From Kitasatospora indigofera (GTDB lineage: Bacteria > Actinomycetota > Actinomycetes > Streptomycetales > Streptomycetaceae): a stretch of DNA of 64,000 nt. The DNA lies in NCBI RefSeq assembly GCF_014655955.1, contig NZ_BNBO01000002.1, positions 372,001 to 436,000 of the forward strand. The letters run 5' to 3'. Position 1 is the stretch's first letter. The number at the start of each line of letters is the position of its first letter. Below, piece by piece: positions 42,689 through 55,837 of the stretch. The notes under the pieces were generated by a model. It worked only from the letters and a program-made list of their open reading frames with translations, searched no databases and was not told the DNA's origin. A program made the position numbers and the translations under genes.

Positions 42689-44740
42689 TCAGGGCGTCTC
42701 GCGCGGGATCCGGCGTTCCCAGGCGCGGCTGAACACCACCGAGCCGGCCTCCAGCGCGCTCACCCGGCTGCGGGCGGTGATGTGGGTGGCGTCGCAGTCG
42801 AGCTCCGAGCGGGTCCGGACGGTGACGTCCCAGCCGATGTCCGGGCGCTCCAGGCGGACGGTCCGGTCGGTGCGGGCGGAGGCGCTCAGCGGGTCGCCGG
42901 AGAGGATCCGGTACGCCTCGACGGTCCGTTCCTCGTGGACGAGTCCGTCGGGAAGGATCCACGGGCCGCCGGATCCCGGGTCCACCTCCAGGCGCCACTC
43001 GCCGGCGGCGACGTCCCTGATCACCACGCGTCCGGGCCGGCCGGTCAGCGGTTCGGGGCGGCGGACGTCCAGCGGCGCGGCCTGCTCCGGCGGGCCGAAG
43101 CCGATCGGCGCGCTGCCCGCGTCGGCGGCCAGGTGGCGGACGGGGAGGGTCAGGGTGCTGCGGGACGGGTCCAGGTCGAAGCCCTCGTCCTGCGGCTGCG
43201 GCCAGACCCACGGCCAGTACGCGGAGGACAGCGCCAGCCGGAGCCGGTGGCCGGGCGGCAGGGCGTACCCGGTGCCGGCCAGCTCGACGGTGACGTCCAC
43301 CGTGGCGTCCTGGGCGCCGCCGGCCGGCCCCCCGGTCGCCGGCCCGTCCTGCGGGCGGGTGACGAGTGCGAGCACGCCGCGGGTGATCAGGGCGGAGGAG
43401 CCGTCGGGCGCGACGTCGCAGAGCCGGGCGGCCACCTGTCCGCGGGGGCCCCGGCCGCGCAGCCGCAGCCGCAGCGCGGGCCGGCCGAGGATCTCCACCG
43501 GCTCGGGGAGCGGCGTGGAGTCGAAGCAGACCGAGCGGCCGTCCTCCTCCCGCTGGTCGGGCGGCAGGTCGGCGGCGCGGCCGGCCGGGTGCGGGCTGCC
43601 GGCGTCCACCCCGGTGTGCTGCGGCGAGCGGACATGGACGAAGCGGTCGTCGGAGGGGGTGCCGGCGGTGCGCAGCGCGGTGTCCAGGCCGTAGTGGATC
43701 TCGCGGACGTCGGGGGAGGGCCAGGACTCCTCGCCGCACCAGCGGCCCGGCCGGTCCCCGTCCTCGCCGGCCGGCCCGGACCCGTCGATCCAGCTGCGCA
43801 GCGCCGGCTCGGCGAGTACCCCGGTGTCGGCGCCCTTGAGCCAGTGGTCCCACCAGCGCAGGCTCTCCTGGAGGAATCCGACCGCTGGGCCGGGCGGCAG
43901 GCCCTGGTCGGGGTACTGCTGCGACCAGGGGCCGAGCAGGCCGCGGACGGGCGCGGTCAGGTGCTCGACCAGCCGGAGCACGGTGTCCCGGCCGGGGGCC
44001 GCCCAGCCGCCGACGGCCAGTACGGCGGCCCTGATCGCGCGGTACTCCTCGGCCTCCCGGCCTGAGCGCCCTTCCCCGGCCCCGGCCCGGTGGGTGAGCC
44101 AGGGGTGGACGGGCGGTTCGAGGGCGGCCAGCCGGTCCAGCCAGATCCGGCGCCAGTCGTCGCCGACGTACCGCGGGTCGGGCGGGCAGGCGGCGAGGGA
44201 CAGCAGGCCGGCGGACCGGGCGTGGGTGCCGGCGGCGAGCAGCGCGCCGCCCAGGTGGTGGGCGTCGCCGTCGCGGTGGTCGTCGTCGGCGCAGACGGCG
44301 ACCACCGCCTTGAGCGCGGGGGGTGCGAGCGCGGCGATCCGCAGGGCGGTGGTGCCGCCCCGGGCCAGCCCGAACATCCCGACGTTCCCGCTGCACCAGG
44401 GCCGGGCGGCCAGCCACCCGACGACGGCGACGCCGTCCGCGAGCTCCTGCGCCGAGTACTCCTCGCCGGGCAGCCCGCCCGAGTTGCCGTGGCCCCGGAC
44501 GTCCACCCGGACGGAGGCGTAGCCGTGCCCGGCGTACCAGGGGTGGCGCTCGGTGTCGCGGGCCGCCGTCCCGTCGGCGAGCCGGCCGGGCAGGTACTCC
44601 AGCAGGGCGGGCACGGCCTCCTCGGTCACCGGGCGCCAGATCCTGGCGTGCAGTTCGACCCCGTCCGCCAGCGGGACGCGCACGTCCTCCCGGACGGTCC
44701 GGTACGCGTAGGACGCCGGGTGCTGCGCGGTCTGCGGCAT
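42689..44740 (-). CDS. CocE/NonD hydrolase-fold protein, catalytic triad lost
   Basis: 683 residues, full family length (alpha/beta-hydrolase, cap, C-terminal jelly roll). N-terminal domain: VREDVRVPLADGVELHARIWRP, YASVRVDVRGHGNSGG, cap LADGVAVVGWLAARPWCSGNVG. The nucleophile elbow, normally G-x-S-x-G-G, is GLARGG (A126); the Asp loop, usually GGWxDPYRD, is GGWAAPGRD (A247-A248); the His motif, usually GPWSHQYP, is GPWSQQYP (Q274). The C-terminal domain is intact (TVELAGTGYALPPGHRLRLALSSAYWPWVWPQP). So the fold is kept but hydrolysis should be lost. Next gene downstream of rox on the same strand, 240 bases away. Confidence 0.88.
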   Translation of the reverse strand: MPQTAQHPASYAYRTVREDVRVPLADGVELHARIWRPVTEEAVPALLEYLPGRLADGTAARDTERHPWYAGHGYASVRVDVRGHGNSGGLPGEEYSAQELADGVAVVGWLAARPWCSGNVGMFGLARGGTTALRIAALAPPALKAVVAVCADDDHRDGDAHHLGGALLAAGTHARSAGLLSLAACPPDPRYVGDDWRRIWLDRLAALEPPVHPWLTHRAGAGEGRSGREAEEYRAIRAAVLAVGGWAAPGRDTVLRLVEHLTAPVRGLLGPWSQQYPDQGLPPGPAVGFLQESLRWWDHWLKGADTGVLAEPALRSWIDGSGPAGEDGDRPGRWCGEESWPSPDVREIHYGLDTALRTAGTPSDDRFVHVRSPQHTGVDAGSPHPAGRAADLPPDQREEDGRSVCFDSTPLPEPVEILGRPALRLRLRGRGPRGQVAARLCDVAPDGSSALITRGVLALVTRPQDGPATGGPAGGAQDATVDVTVELAGTGYALPPGHRLRLALSSAYWPWVWPQPQDEGFDLDPSRSTLTLPVRHLAADAGSAPIGFGPPEQAAPLDVRRPEPLTGRPGRVVIRDVAAGEWRLEVDPGSGGPWILPDGLVHEERTVEAYRILSGDPLSASARTDRTVRLERPDIGWDVTVRTRSELDCDATHITARSRVSALEAGSVVFSRAWERRIPRETP

Positions 44741-44980
44741 GGCCCCTCCTCGGTGTCACGGCCCAGATCACCGTGCGGGCGGGCCGGCCCGGGGCCGCCC
44801 GCCCACCGGGTGGTCAATCAGAATCAGACAATAGTGGAGGGTATGTCCGATTTCCTGATGGCCCGTGGCGCCGGGGGCGGGGCTGCGGCCCTCCGGTGGC
44901 CAGTGCCCTGTCCCGGGCCGGTCCCCGCGGGGCCGGGGCTGCGCGGCGCGCGCCCGCGCGCCTGCGCACCCGCCCGGCGC

Positions 44981-49110
<4,130 letters not shown>

Positions 49111-49185
49111 CGCCCGTACGCTCCGCCGCCGGCCCCCGCCGTCCCTCGTGACGGCGGGGGCCGCGGCGTTCGGCATGCCGGCCCG

Positions 49186-49819
49186 ATGCCCCAGGACGAA
49201 CCCGCCGCCGCCCTCGACCGGATCAGCGGATCGATCCGCTCGCGCGGTGATCCGGCGGCCGTGGCCCGGCTGGTCCGGGAGCTGCTGCCGGGGCTGTCCC
49301 CGGCCGAGGCGGCCCGGCTGGAGCCGGCCGCCGGCTCGCGGTGGCGGGCGCGCTCTTCGGCACCGTCGGGGAGGCGGCCGCGGCCGGCTCGCCCGAGCGG
49401 CTCGCGCGGGCCGTCCGGCTCGGCGGGCGGGAGACCGGGGGCCGGGCCGGTGCGGCGGACTTCCGCGACGGGCGGCTGAACCGGGCGGCCCGGGCGGCGG
49501 CGGGGCTCGGGGAGTGGTGTGGCTGGACGTGATCGAGCCGGCGTCCTGGCGGGAGTGGGTGGGCGGCCGGAGGCTCCGCGAGATCGAGGTGTGGGCCGGG
49601 CTGCCGCTGCCCTGGCGGGTGCTGGCCGGCGCCGAGGACTGCCCGGCGGAGCTGGTGGAGCGGGTGTGCCGGCGGTACGGGGTGGATCCGGTGAGGACCG
49701 GCTGGACGACGGGGCGGGCGCGGTGGGCCGCCCCCGCCGGCCCGCTGACGGCCGCGTTCGTGGACGGCGTGGCCGAAGCAAATCCGGTGCTGGCGCGTGC
49801 CCTGCGCGCGCGGGCTTGA
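49186..49819 (+). pseudogene. Frameshifted gene, hypothetical protein
   Basis: Three protein-like segments in three frames follow one another without a gap: MPQDEPAAALDRISGSIRSRG... to about 49335 (frame 1), VAGALFGTVGEAAAAGSPERL... to about 49520 (frame 3), then VVWLDVIEPASWREWVGGRRLREIEVWAG...LRARA to the stop at 49819 (frame 2). Junctions fall at GC-runs near 49335-49341 and 49512-49518. One intact gene of about 210 residues probably existed; either two frameshift mutations or sequence errors. Family not recognised. It precedes the tRNA-like gene. Confidence 0.6.
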
Positions 49820-49857
49820 CCGGTGCCGCCGTCCGGCGGCAGGCTGCCGGGTACTCC

Positions 49858-49929
49858 CCGGGTGTAGCTCAGCGGCAGAGCGCCTGTCAGCAAAGCGGGT
49901 GGCCGTAGGTTCGAGCCCTGCCTCCTGGG
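49858..49929 (+). tRNA. tRNA-like gene, anticodon arm suggests Cys (GCA), divergent
   Basis: Cloverleaf by hand: acceptor CCGGGTG with CTCCTGG (one T-T mismatch, one G-T), then TA; D arm GCTC-AGCGGCA-GAGC; anticodon arm CCTGT-CAGCAAA-GCGGG (two wobbles) giving anticodon GCA; variable TGGCC; T arm GTAGG-TTCGAGC-CCTGC; discriminator G. No encoded CCA. Position 33 is A, not the near-invariant U, and the acceptor has a mismatch, so it may be a decayed or specialised tRNA. A strong hairpin follows at once. Confidence 0.55.
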
Positions 49930-49932
49930 GGC

Positions 49933-49975
49933 GAGGGGCCCGCCGGTCCGGATCCGTCCGGGCGGCGGGCCCCTC
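49933..49975. terminator. Hairpin terminator after the tRNA-like gene
   Basis: GAGGGGCCCGCCG (49933-49945) pairs perfectly with CGGCGGGCCCCTC (49963-49975), 13 bases, starting 4 bases after the tRNA-like gene. Confidence 0.85.
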
Positions 49976-50246
49976 GGCGCGTCGGTCCGGCCGGTGAGGG
50001 TGGATCAGGCGCCTTGGCGGACCGGTACCAAGAGTTAACCGCAGAGGGCTTGTCGCGTCATTTTCTACGCGCGTATCTTGAGCGCTGCGGCGTCGCTCCA
50101 CGGCGTCGCGTCTACGCGGGTAGTGCGCCGAGCGCACCACCTGAACCACCCTCACGTCCCGGCGCCCCCACGGCAGCCGGGGCATCGTGCTGCACCCGGA
50201 CGCCGCGTCATGGCAATGACCCGGCAGCTTAAGGAGTCCTGCCCCG

Positions 50247-52682
50247 GTGACCACGCCCACCGCTCCCCGCCCCCGCTCCCGCAGGGCGCTGCTGCGCGCG
50301 ACCCTCCTCCCGGCCGGCCTGGCCGCCTCGCTCGTGCTCGTCCCGCTGCCGTCCGCCTTCGCCGCGCCGTCCGCCGACGCGGTGATCGCCGAGGTCTACG
50401 GCGGTGGCGGCAACTCCGGCGCCACGCTGAAGAACGACTTCATCGAGCTGGCCAACAAGGGCGGCGCGGCCTTCGGCCTCACCGGCTGGAGCGTCCAGTA
50501 CATCTCGGCCTCGCCGGGCGCGAACTCGCAGTGGTCCGTGACCCCGCTGACCGGCTCGATAGCCCCCGGCGGGCGCTACCTGGTCGCCGAGGCGGCCGGC
50601 GCGGGCGGCACCGTCGCCCTGCCGACGCCGGACGCCACCGGCAGCCTGGCGCTCTCCGGCACCGCGGGCACCGTCGCCCTCGTCCAGGGCACCGACCCGC
50701 TGACCTGCAAGACCGCCGCCGACTGCGCCGCCGACCCGCGGGTGCGCGACCTGGTCGGCTTCGGCACCGCCGTCGTCCGCGAGGGCGCCCCGGTGACCGG
50801 CGCGAGCAACACCGCCTCGGTCGCCCGCCGCGCGAACCTCGCCGACACCGACGACAACTCCGCCGACCTGGCGGCCGGCGACCCGACCCCGGTCAACAGC
50901 TACGGCGAGTCCGCCGAGGGCACCACGCCCGGCGGCCCGGCCGGCCCGACCGAGCCCGGCCCGCTGCGCATCCACGACATCCAGGGCACCACCCGCGTCT
51001 CGCCGCAGCTCGGCAACACCGTCCCGGGCGTGCCCGGCATCGTCACCGGCGTGCGCGGCTACGGCTCCAAGGGCTTCTGGATCCAGGACCCGAACCCCGA
51101 CGCCGACCCGGCGACCAGCGAGGGCCTGTTCGTCTACACCGGCAGCAAGGTCCCGACCGTGAAGGCCGGCGACTCGGTGCTGGTGACCGGCAAGGTCGCC
51201 GAGTACTACCCCAACTACGCCGGCGGCTCGCAGTCGCTGACCCAGCTGACCGCCCCGCTGATCACGGTGCTCTCCTCCGACAACGCCGTCCCGGCGCCGG
51301 TCGTGGTCAGCACCCGCAACATCCCCGGCACCTACACCCAGGACGCGGCCGGCGGCTCCGTCGAGGGCCTGCCGCTGCTGCCGGAGAAGTACACCCTGGA
51401 CTTCTACGAGTCCCTGGAGGGCATGAACGTCCAGGTCAAGGACGTCCGGGTGATCCAGGCGACCGACAAGTACAACGAGCTCTGGGTCGCCGCCGACGCG
51501 CAGGACCAGAAGAGCAAGCGCGGCGGCGTGCTGTACGAGTCGTACCGCGAGCCCAACGTCGGCCGCCTGATGGTCCAGCAGCTGGCGCCGGTGGCCCAGC
51601 AGCCGTTCCCGGTCGCCAACGTGGGCGACCTGCTCACCGGCACCACCACCGGTCCGCTGGACTACAACTCCTTCGGCGGCTACACGCTGGCCGCCACCTC
51701 GGTCGGCGCCGTCCAGGACAACCACCTGGAGCGCGAGGTGACCGCCCCGGCCGCCGACCGCGAGGCCACCGTCGCCACGTACAACGTGGAGAACCTGGCC
51801 CCCGGCAACCCGGACAGCAAGTTCGCCGAGCTGGCCCAGGCGGTCGTCACCAACCTGCGCTCGCCCGACGTCATCGCCCTGGAGGAGATCCAGGACAACA
51901 ACGGCGCCACCAGCAACGGCACGGTCGACGCGAGCGTCACCGTCGCCAAGTTCATCGCCGCCATCCAGGCGGCCGGCGGCCCGGCCTACGACTGGCGCTC
52001 CGTCAACCCGGTGGACGGCAAGGACGGCGGCGAGCCCGGCGGCAACATCCGCCAGGTGTTCCTGTTCAACCCGCAGCGGATCTCCTTCACGGACGTCCCC
52101 GCCGCCGACCCCACCAACACCCCGGTGGACGTGACGGGCACCGGCGCCGCCGCCTCGCTGACCGCCTCGCCCGGCCGGATCGACCCGGCCAACGAGGCGT
52201 GGGCCAACAGCCGCAAGCCGCTGATCGGCCAGTTCAGCTTCCGCGGCAAGAAGCTCTTCGTGATCGCCAACCACTTCAACAGCAAGGGCGGCGACCAGGG
52301 CATCGACAGCCGCTTCCAGGCTCCGGCCCGCAGCTCCGAGGTGCAGCGGGTCAAGCAGGCCGTCGTCGAGCAGGCCTTCGTGGCCAAGCTGCTCGCCGCC
52401 GACCCCACCGCGAAGATCGTCTCGGTCGGCGACTTCAACGACTACCAGTTCTCCCCGGCGCTGGCCGCGCTCACCCAGGGCGGCGTGCTGCGCGACCTGG
52501 TGAACGAGCTGCCCGAGAAGGAGCAGTACTCGTACGTCTACCAGGGCAACTCGCAGGTGCTGGACCACATCCTGGTCAGCCCCGAGGTCGGCTACGCCAA
52601 GTACGACGTGGTGCACATCAACAGTGAGTTCGCCCAGCAGGCGAGCGACCACGACCCGCAGATCGTGCGCGTCAAGCCCTGA
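50247..52682 (+). CDS. ExeM/NucH-like secreted endonuclease with lamin-tail domain
   Basis: 811 residues from GTG at 50247. Signal peptide RSRRALLRATLLPAGLAASLVLVPLPSAFA. Then a lamin-tail domain (about 45-200; VIAEVYGGGGNSGATLKNDFIELANKG), an OB-fold ExeM linker domain (about 225-330; IHDIQGTTRVSPQLGNTVPGVPGIVTGVRG, GFWIQDPNPDADPATSEGLFVYTG) and a C-terminal exonuclease-endonuclease-phosphatase domain (about 500-811; VATYNVENLAPGNPDSKF, VIALEEIQDNNG, NHFNSKGGDQG, SVGDFNDYQFSP, ASDHDPQIVRV). All EEP catalytic residues are present. Extracellular DNA degradation. Confidence 0.93.
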   Translation: MTTPTAPRPRSRRALLRATLLPAGLAASLVLVPLPSAFAAPSADAVIAEVYGGGGNSGATLKNDFIELANKGGAAFGLTGWSVQYISASPGANSQWSVTPLTGSIAPGGRYLVAEAAGAGGTVALPTPDATGSLALSGTAGTVALVQGTDPLTCKTAADCAADPRVRDLVGFGTAVVREGAPVTGASNTASVARRANLADTDDNSADLAAGDPTPVNSYGESAEGTTPGGPAGPTEPGPLRIHDIQGTTRVSPQLGNTVPGVPGIVTGVRGYGSKGFWIQDPNPDADPATSEGLFVYTGSKVPTVKAGDSVLVTGKVAEYYPNYAGGSQSLTQLTAPLITVLSSDNAVPAPVVVSTRNIPGTYTQDAAGGSVEGLPLLPEKYTLDFYESLEGMNVQVKDVRVIQATDKYNELWVAADAQDQKSKRGGVLYESYREPNVGRLMVQQLAPVAQQPFPVANVGDLLTGTTTGPLDYNSFGGYTLAATSVGAVQDNHLEREVTAPAADREATVATYNVENLAPGNPDSKFAELAQAVVTNLRSPDVIALEEIQDNNGATSNGTVDASVTVAKFIAAIQAAGGPAYDWRSVNPVDGKDGGEPGGNIRQVFLFNPQRISFTDVPAADPTNTPVDVTGTGAAASLTASPGRIDPANEAWANSRKPLIGQFSFRGKKLFVIANHFNSKGGDQGIDSRFQAPARSSEVQRVKQAVVEQAFVAKLLAADPTAKIVSVGDFNDYQFSPALAALTQGGVLRDLVNELPEKEQYSYVYQGNSQVLDHILVSPEVGYAKYDVVHINSEFAQQASDHDPQIVRVKP

Positions 52683-52694
52683 CCCGGGGCAGGG

Positions 52695-52732
52695 CGGCGG
52701 GGCGTGACCGGGATCCCGGTCACGCCCCGCCG
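52695..52732. terminator. Bidirectional hairpin terminator
   Basis: A perfect 38-base palindrome with no loop; half-site CGGCGGGGCGTGACCGGGA. Lies between the convergent nuclease and lipase genes. Confidence 0.85.
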
Positions 52733-52754
52733 GCGTTCCGCGCCGGGGCGCGGC

Positions 52755-53672
52755 CTACTTCAGCGCGGCCAGCACGGCCTGCGCCATCACCTGCTCGCCC
52801 TTGGCGTTCGGGTGGAACGGGACGGCCGGGGAGCCCGGCAGCGCCCCCTCGATCCAGGGGGAGGAGGAGCAGGCGTCGTGGCCGCGGGTCGGGCCCGCGG
52901 TGTCCACGTAGCGGGCTCCGTTCGCGGCGGCCGTGGCGGCGAGCATCGAGTTCAGCCGGCCGAGCACGCCGTGCAGGTACGTGACGTCGCCGGTGGTGAC
53001 GGGCTGGCGGCCCAGGCAGTCGGAGGAGTTCTCCGGCAGCACCGACGGGTAGCCGACCACCAGCACCCTGGCGCCGGGGGACTTGGCGTGGATCCGCGCC
53101 AGCACGTCGGCCAGCTGCGGGGCGGCGCCGGCGATCCGGTCGGCCAGGTCGTCGTTGCCGTACTCCCAGGACCAGCTGCTCCAGCTCCAGTGGCCGTGGT
53201 TGTAGACGTCCCGGCAGGGGGTGCCGAAGGGGTTCACCACGGCGCCCGCGATGCAGGTGGCGATGATCTCGCCGACGCCGAGGTCGCCGACGCCCAGGTC
53301 GTTGCCGCCGATGCCGATGGTCACCAGGTCGGTGTCGGCGCGCAGCGCGTCCAGCTGCGGGTCGTTGACCCGGATGAAGGCGTCGTACTGGGCCGAGGTC
53401 ATGGCCTTCACCTTGGCGGCCGAACAGGTGACGTCCGTGTACGAGGTGGAATGCAGCGCGGCGGCCACCAGCCGGCCGTAATTGCGGTCGGAGCGCAGGC
53501 ACAGGCCGGCCGACTGGCCGGGGACTCCGGCGCCCGCGGCGTAGGAGTCGCCGAGCGCGACGTAGTGCGAGCCGGTGGCGGCGCTCGCGCCGGAGGCGGT
53601 CAGGGCGAGCGCGAGCACCAGGGTGAGGCTGGTGACCAGCAGGGACACGAGTTTCCGGGCAGGGCTGAGCAC
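52755..53672 (-). CDS. Secreted SGNH/GDSL lipase
   Basis: 305 residues from GTG at 53672 with GGAGGAA 3 bases upstream. Signal peptide KLVSLLVTSLTLVLALALTASGASA. The SGNH blocks are in order: block I HYVALGDSYAAGAGVPG (Ser), block II Gly in AAKVKAMTSAQY, block III TIGIGGNDLGVGDLG (Asn), block V PFHPNAKGEQVMA (Asp-His equivalent). Two or three disulphides are expected (CLRSD, TCSAAK, CIAGAV, CRDVYN, CLGRQP, CSSSPW). Close in design to the extracellular S. coelicolor-type esterase/lipase. Convergent with the nuclease. Confidence 0.93.
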   Translation of the reverse strand: MLSPARKLVSLLVTSLTLVLALALTASGASAATGSHYVALGDSYAAGAGVPGQSAGLCLRSDRNYGRLVAAALHSTSYTDVTCSAAKVKAMTSAQYDAFIRVNDPQLDALRADTDLVTIGIGGNDLGVGDLGVGEIIATCIAGAVVNPFGTPCRDVYNHGHWSWSSWSWEYGNDDLADRIAGAAPQLADVLARIHAKSPGARVLVVGYPSVLPENSSDCLGRQPVTTGDVTYLHGVLGRLNSMLAATAAANGARYVDTAGPTRGHDACSSSPWIEGALPGSPAVPFHPNAKGEQVMAQAVLAALK

Positions 53673-54050
53673 GGTTCCTCCTGGGGGAGAGAAACGAGGG
53701 TGGGTGGGGGTGTACGGATGCCGGGCCACAGCTTCTACTGCTCGGTAAGTTACTGCCAGGTTTCGTACCCGTCCACAGTATTGGCGCGGATTTCTGAAAA
53801 AGAGTCAGAAGGAATTCCCGGAATTACGCTCCGACGCGTAGCGCTTTACCGGCGGGCCGCCCGTTCCCGGAATTCTGCTCCACGGTGGAGCGAAATTCGG
53901 GGCGGGCTTGTTACCGACCGGTTGACTGGGTGATCGCCAACCCGCAGTATCGGAGCCACCCACCGGCGGGCCCCCGTCCGCCGGGCGCTCCACGGGCACC
54001 GCCCGCCCCGGCGCCCCCACCCGGCCCAGCCGCTCTCGGAGGACCCCCGC
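53673..54050. other. Divergent intergenic region
   Basis: About 380 bases between the lipase and dehydrogenase starts. Bases 53740-53830 are relatively AT-rich, including AAAAAGAGTCAGAAGGAATTC. No gene is supported. Confidence 0.45.
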
Positions 54051-55706
54051 ATGGCATTCGACGCCGACGTCATCGTCATCGGAGCCGGCCTGGCCGGCCT
54101 GGTCGCCACCGCGGAACTGGCGGACGCCGGACGCAAGGTCATCCTGCTCGACCAGGAGCCGGCCGCCTCCCTCGGCGGCCAGGCGCACTGGTCCTTCGGC
54201 GGGCTCTTCCTGGTCGACTCGCCCGAGCAGCGCCGGCTGCGCATCCGCGACTCGCACGACCTCGCCTGGCAGGACTGGCAGGGCACGGCCGGCTTCGACC
54301 GCCCGGAGGACCACTGGCCGCGCCGCTGGGCCGAGGCCTACGTGGACTTCGCGGCCGGCGAGAAGTGCTCCTGGCTGCACGCCCAGGGCGTCCGCTTCTT
54401 CCCCGTGGTGGGCTGGGCCGAGCGCGGCGGACTCCTCGCCACCGGCCCCGGCAACTCCGTCCCGCGGTTCCACATCACCTGGGGCACCGGCCCCGGCATC
54501 GTCGAACCCTTCGCCCGCCGGGTGGCGGCCGCCGCCGCGCGCGGCCTGGTCGACCTGCGCTTCCGGCACCGGGTCACCGGCCTGGCCGCCACCGGCGGCG
54601 TCACCGACACCGTGACCGGTGAGATCCTGGTGCCCAGCGACGTCGAGCGGGGCGTCGCCACCTCGCGGGAGGCCGCCGGCGCCTTCGAACTGCGGGCGCA
54701 GGCCGTGATCGTCACCTCCGGCGGCATCGGCGGCAACCACGAGCTGGTCCGCAAGGCCTGGCCCGCCCGGCTCGGCACCCCGCCGGCCCGGATGCTCTCC
54801 GGCGTCCCCGCCCATGTCGACGGCCTGATGCTCGGCATCGCGGAGCGGGCCGGCGGCAACCTGATCAACGGCGACCGGATGTGGCACTACACCGAGGGCA
54901 TCGAGAACTGGGACCCGATCTGGGCCCGGCACGGCATCCGGATCCTGCCCGGCCCGTCCTCGCTCTGGCTGGACGCCCTCGGCAACCGGCTGCCGGTGCC
55001 GCTCTTCCCCGGCTTCGACACCCTCGGCACGCTCGAACACATCATGACCACCGGCCACGACCACACCTGGTTCGTCCTCACTCAGAAGATCATCGAGAAG
55101 GAGTTCGCCCTCTCCGGCTCCGAGCAGAACCCCGACCTGACCGGTCGCAGCATCCGCCAGGTCCTCGGCCGCGCGCTGCCCGGCGCCACCGCGCCCGTCG
55201 AGGCGTTCAAGCGGCACGGCGCCGACTTCGTGGTGGCGGGCAACCTCGCCGACCTGGTCCAGGGCATGAACGCCAAGACCCCGCAGGCCCTGATCGACCG
55301 GGACGCGCTGCGCCGCGAGATCGAGGCCCGCGACCGCGAGCTCGCCAACCCGTTCAGCAAGGACCTCCAGGTCACCGCCATCCACGGGGCCCGCCGCTAC
55401 CTCGGTGACAAGCTGATCCGCACCGCCACGCCGCACCGCATCCTCGACCCCGCGGCCGCGCCGCTGATCGCGGTCAAGCTCAACATCCTCACCCGCAAGT
55501 CCCTCGGCGGACTGCAGACCGACCTCTCGTCCCGGGTGCTGCGGGCCGACGGCAGCGTCCTGGACGGCCTGTACGCGGCGGGCGAGGCGGCCGGGTTCGG
55601 CGGCGGCGGGGTGCACGGCTACCGCTCGCTGGAGGGCACCTTCCTCGGGGGCTGCATCTTCTCCGGCCGGGCCGCCGGCCGCGCGGCGGCGGCCGCCACG
55701 GCCTGA
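54051..55706 (+). CDS. FAD-binding dehydrogenase (ketosteroid-dehydrogenase/fumarate-reductase flavoprotein type)
   Basis: 551 residues from ATG at 54051. N-terminal FAD motif DADVIVIGAGLAGLVATAELADAGRKVILLDQEP, a Gly-rich loop SLGGQAHWSFGGLFLVDSPEQRRL, FAD domain VIVTSGGIGGNHELV and the C-terminal signature GLYAAGEAAGFGGGGVHGYRSLEGTFLGGCIFSGRAAG. Belongs to the FAD_binding_2 group annotated as putative 3-oxosteroid 1-dehydrogenases in actinomycetes; no other steroid genes are near, so substrate is open. Confidence 0.9.
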   Translation: MAFDADVIVIGAGLAGLVATAELADAGRKVILLDQEPAASLGGQAHWSFGGLFLVDSPEQRRLRIRDSHDLAWQDWQGTAGFDRPEDHWPRRWAEAYVDFAAGEKCSWLHAQGVRFFPVVGWAERGGLLATGPGNSVPRFHITWGTGPGIVEPFARRVAAAAARGLVDLRFRHRVTGLAATGGVTDTVTGEILVPSDVERGVATSREAAGAFELRAQAVIVTSGGIGGNHELVRKAWPARLGTPPARMLSGVPAHVDGLMLGIAERAGGNLINGDRMWHYTEGIENWDPIWARHGIRILPGPSSLWLDALGNRLPVPLFPGFDTLGTLEHIMTTGHDHTWFVLTQKIIEKEFALSGSEQNPDLTGRSIRQVLGRALPGATAPVEAFKRHGADFVVAGNLADLVQGMNAKTPQALIDRDALRREIEARDRELANPFSKDLQVTAIHGARRYLGDKLIRTATPHRILDPAAAPLIAVKLNILTRKSLGGLQTDLSSRVLRADGSVLDGLYAAGEAAGFGGGGVHGYRSLEGTFLGGCIFSGRAAGRAAAAATA

Positions 55707-55837
55707 CGCCGACCGGGCCCGGGACGCGCCCGGACGCTCCCGGACCGCGCGGGCGGACGGGAATCGATCCCCGCCGGAACCCGGAGCCCCGGAACGGTCG
55801 TCCCTCACCGTGGGACGACCGTCCCGCACATGGGGGT

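Noticed and set aside
49858..49929. tRNA used as an integration site
   Set aside because: No integrase gene and no second copy of the tRNA 3' end was seen within the window.
50030..50200. PHO box before the secreted nuclease
   Set aside because: I looked for GTTCACC direct repeats spaced 11 bases, expected for PhoP-controlled nucleases; only weak single matches exist.
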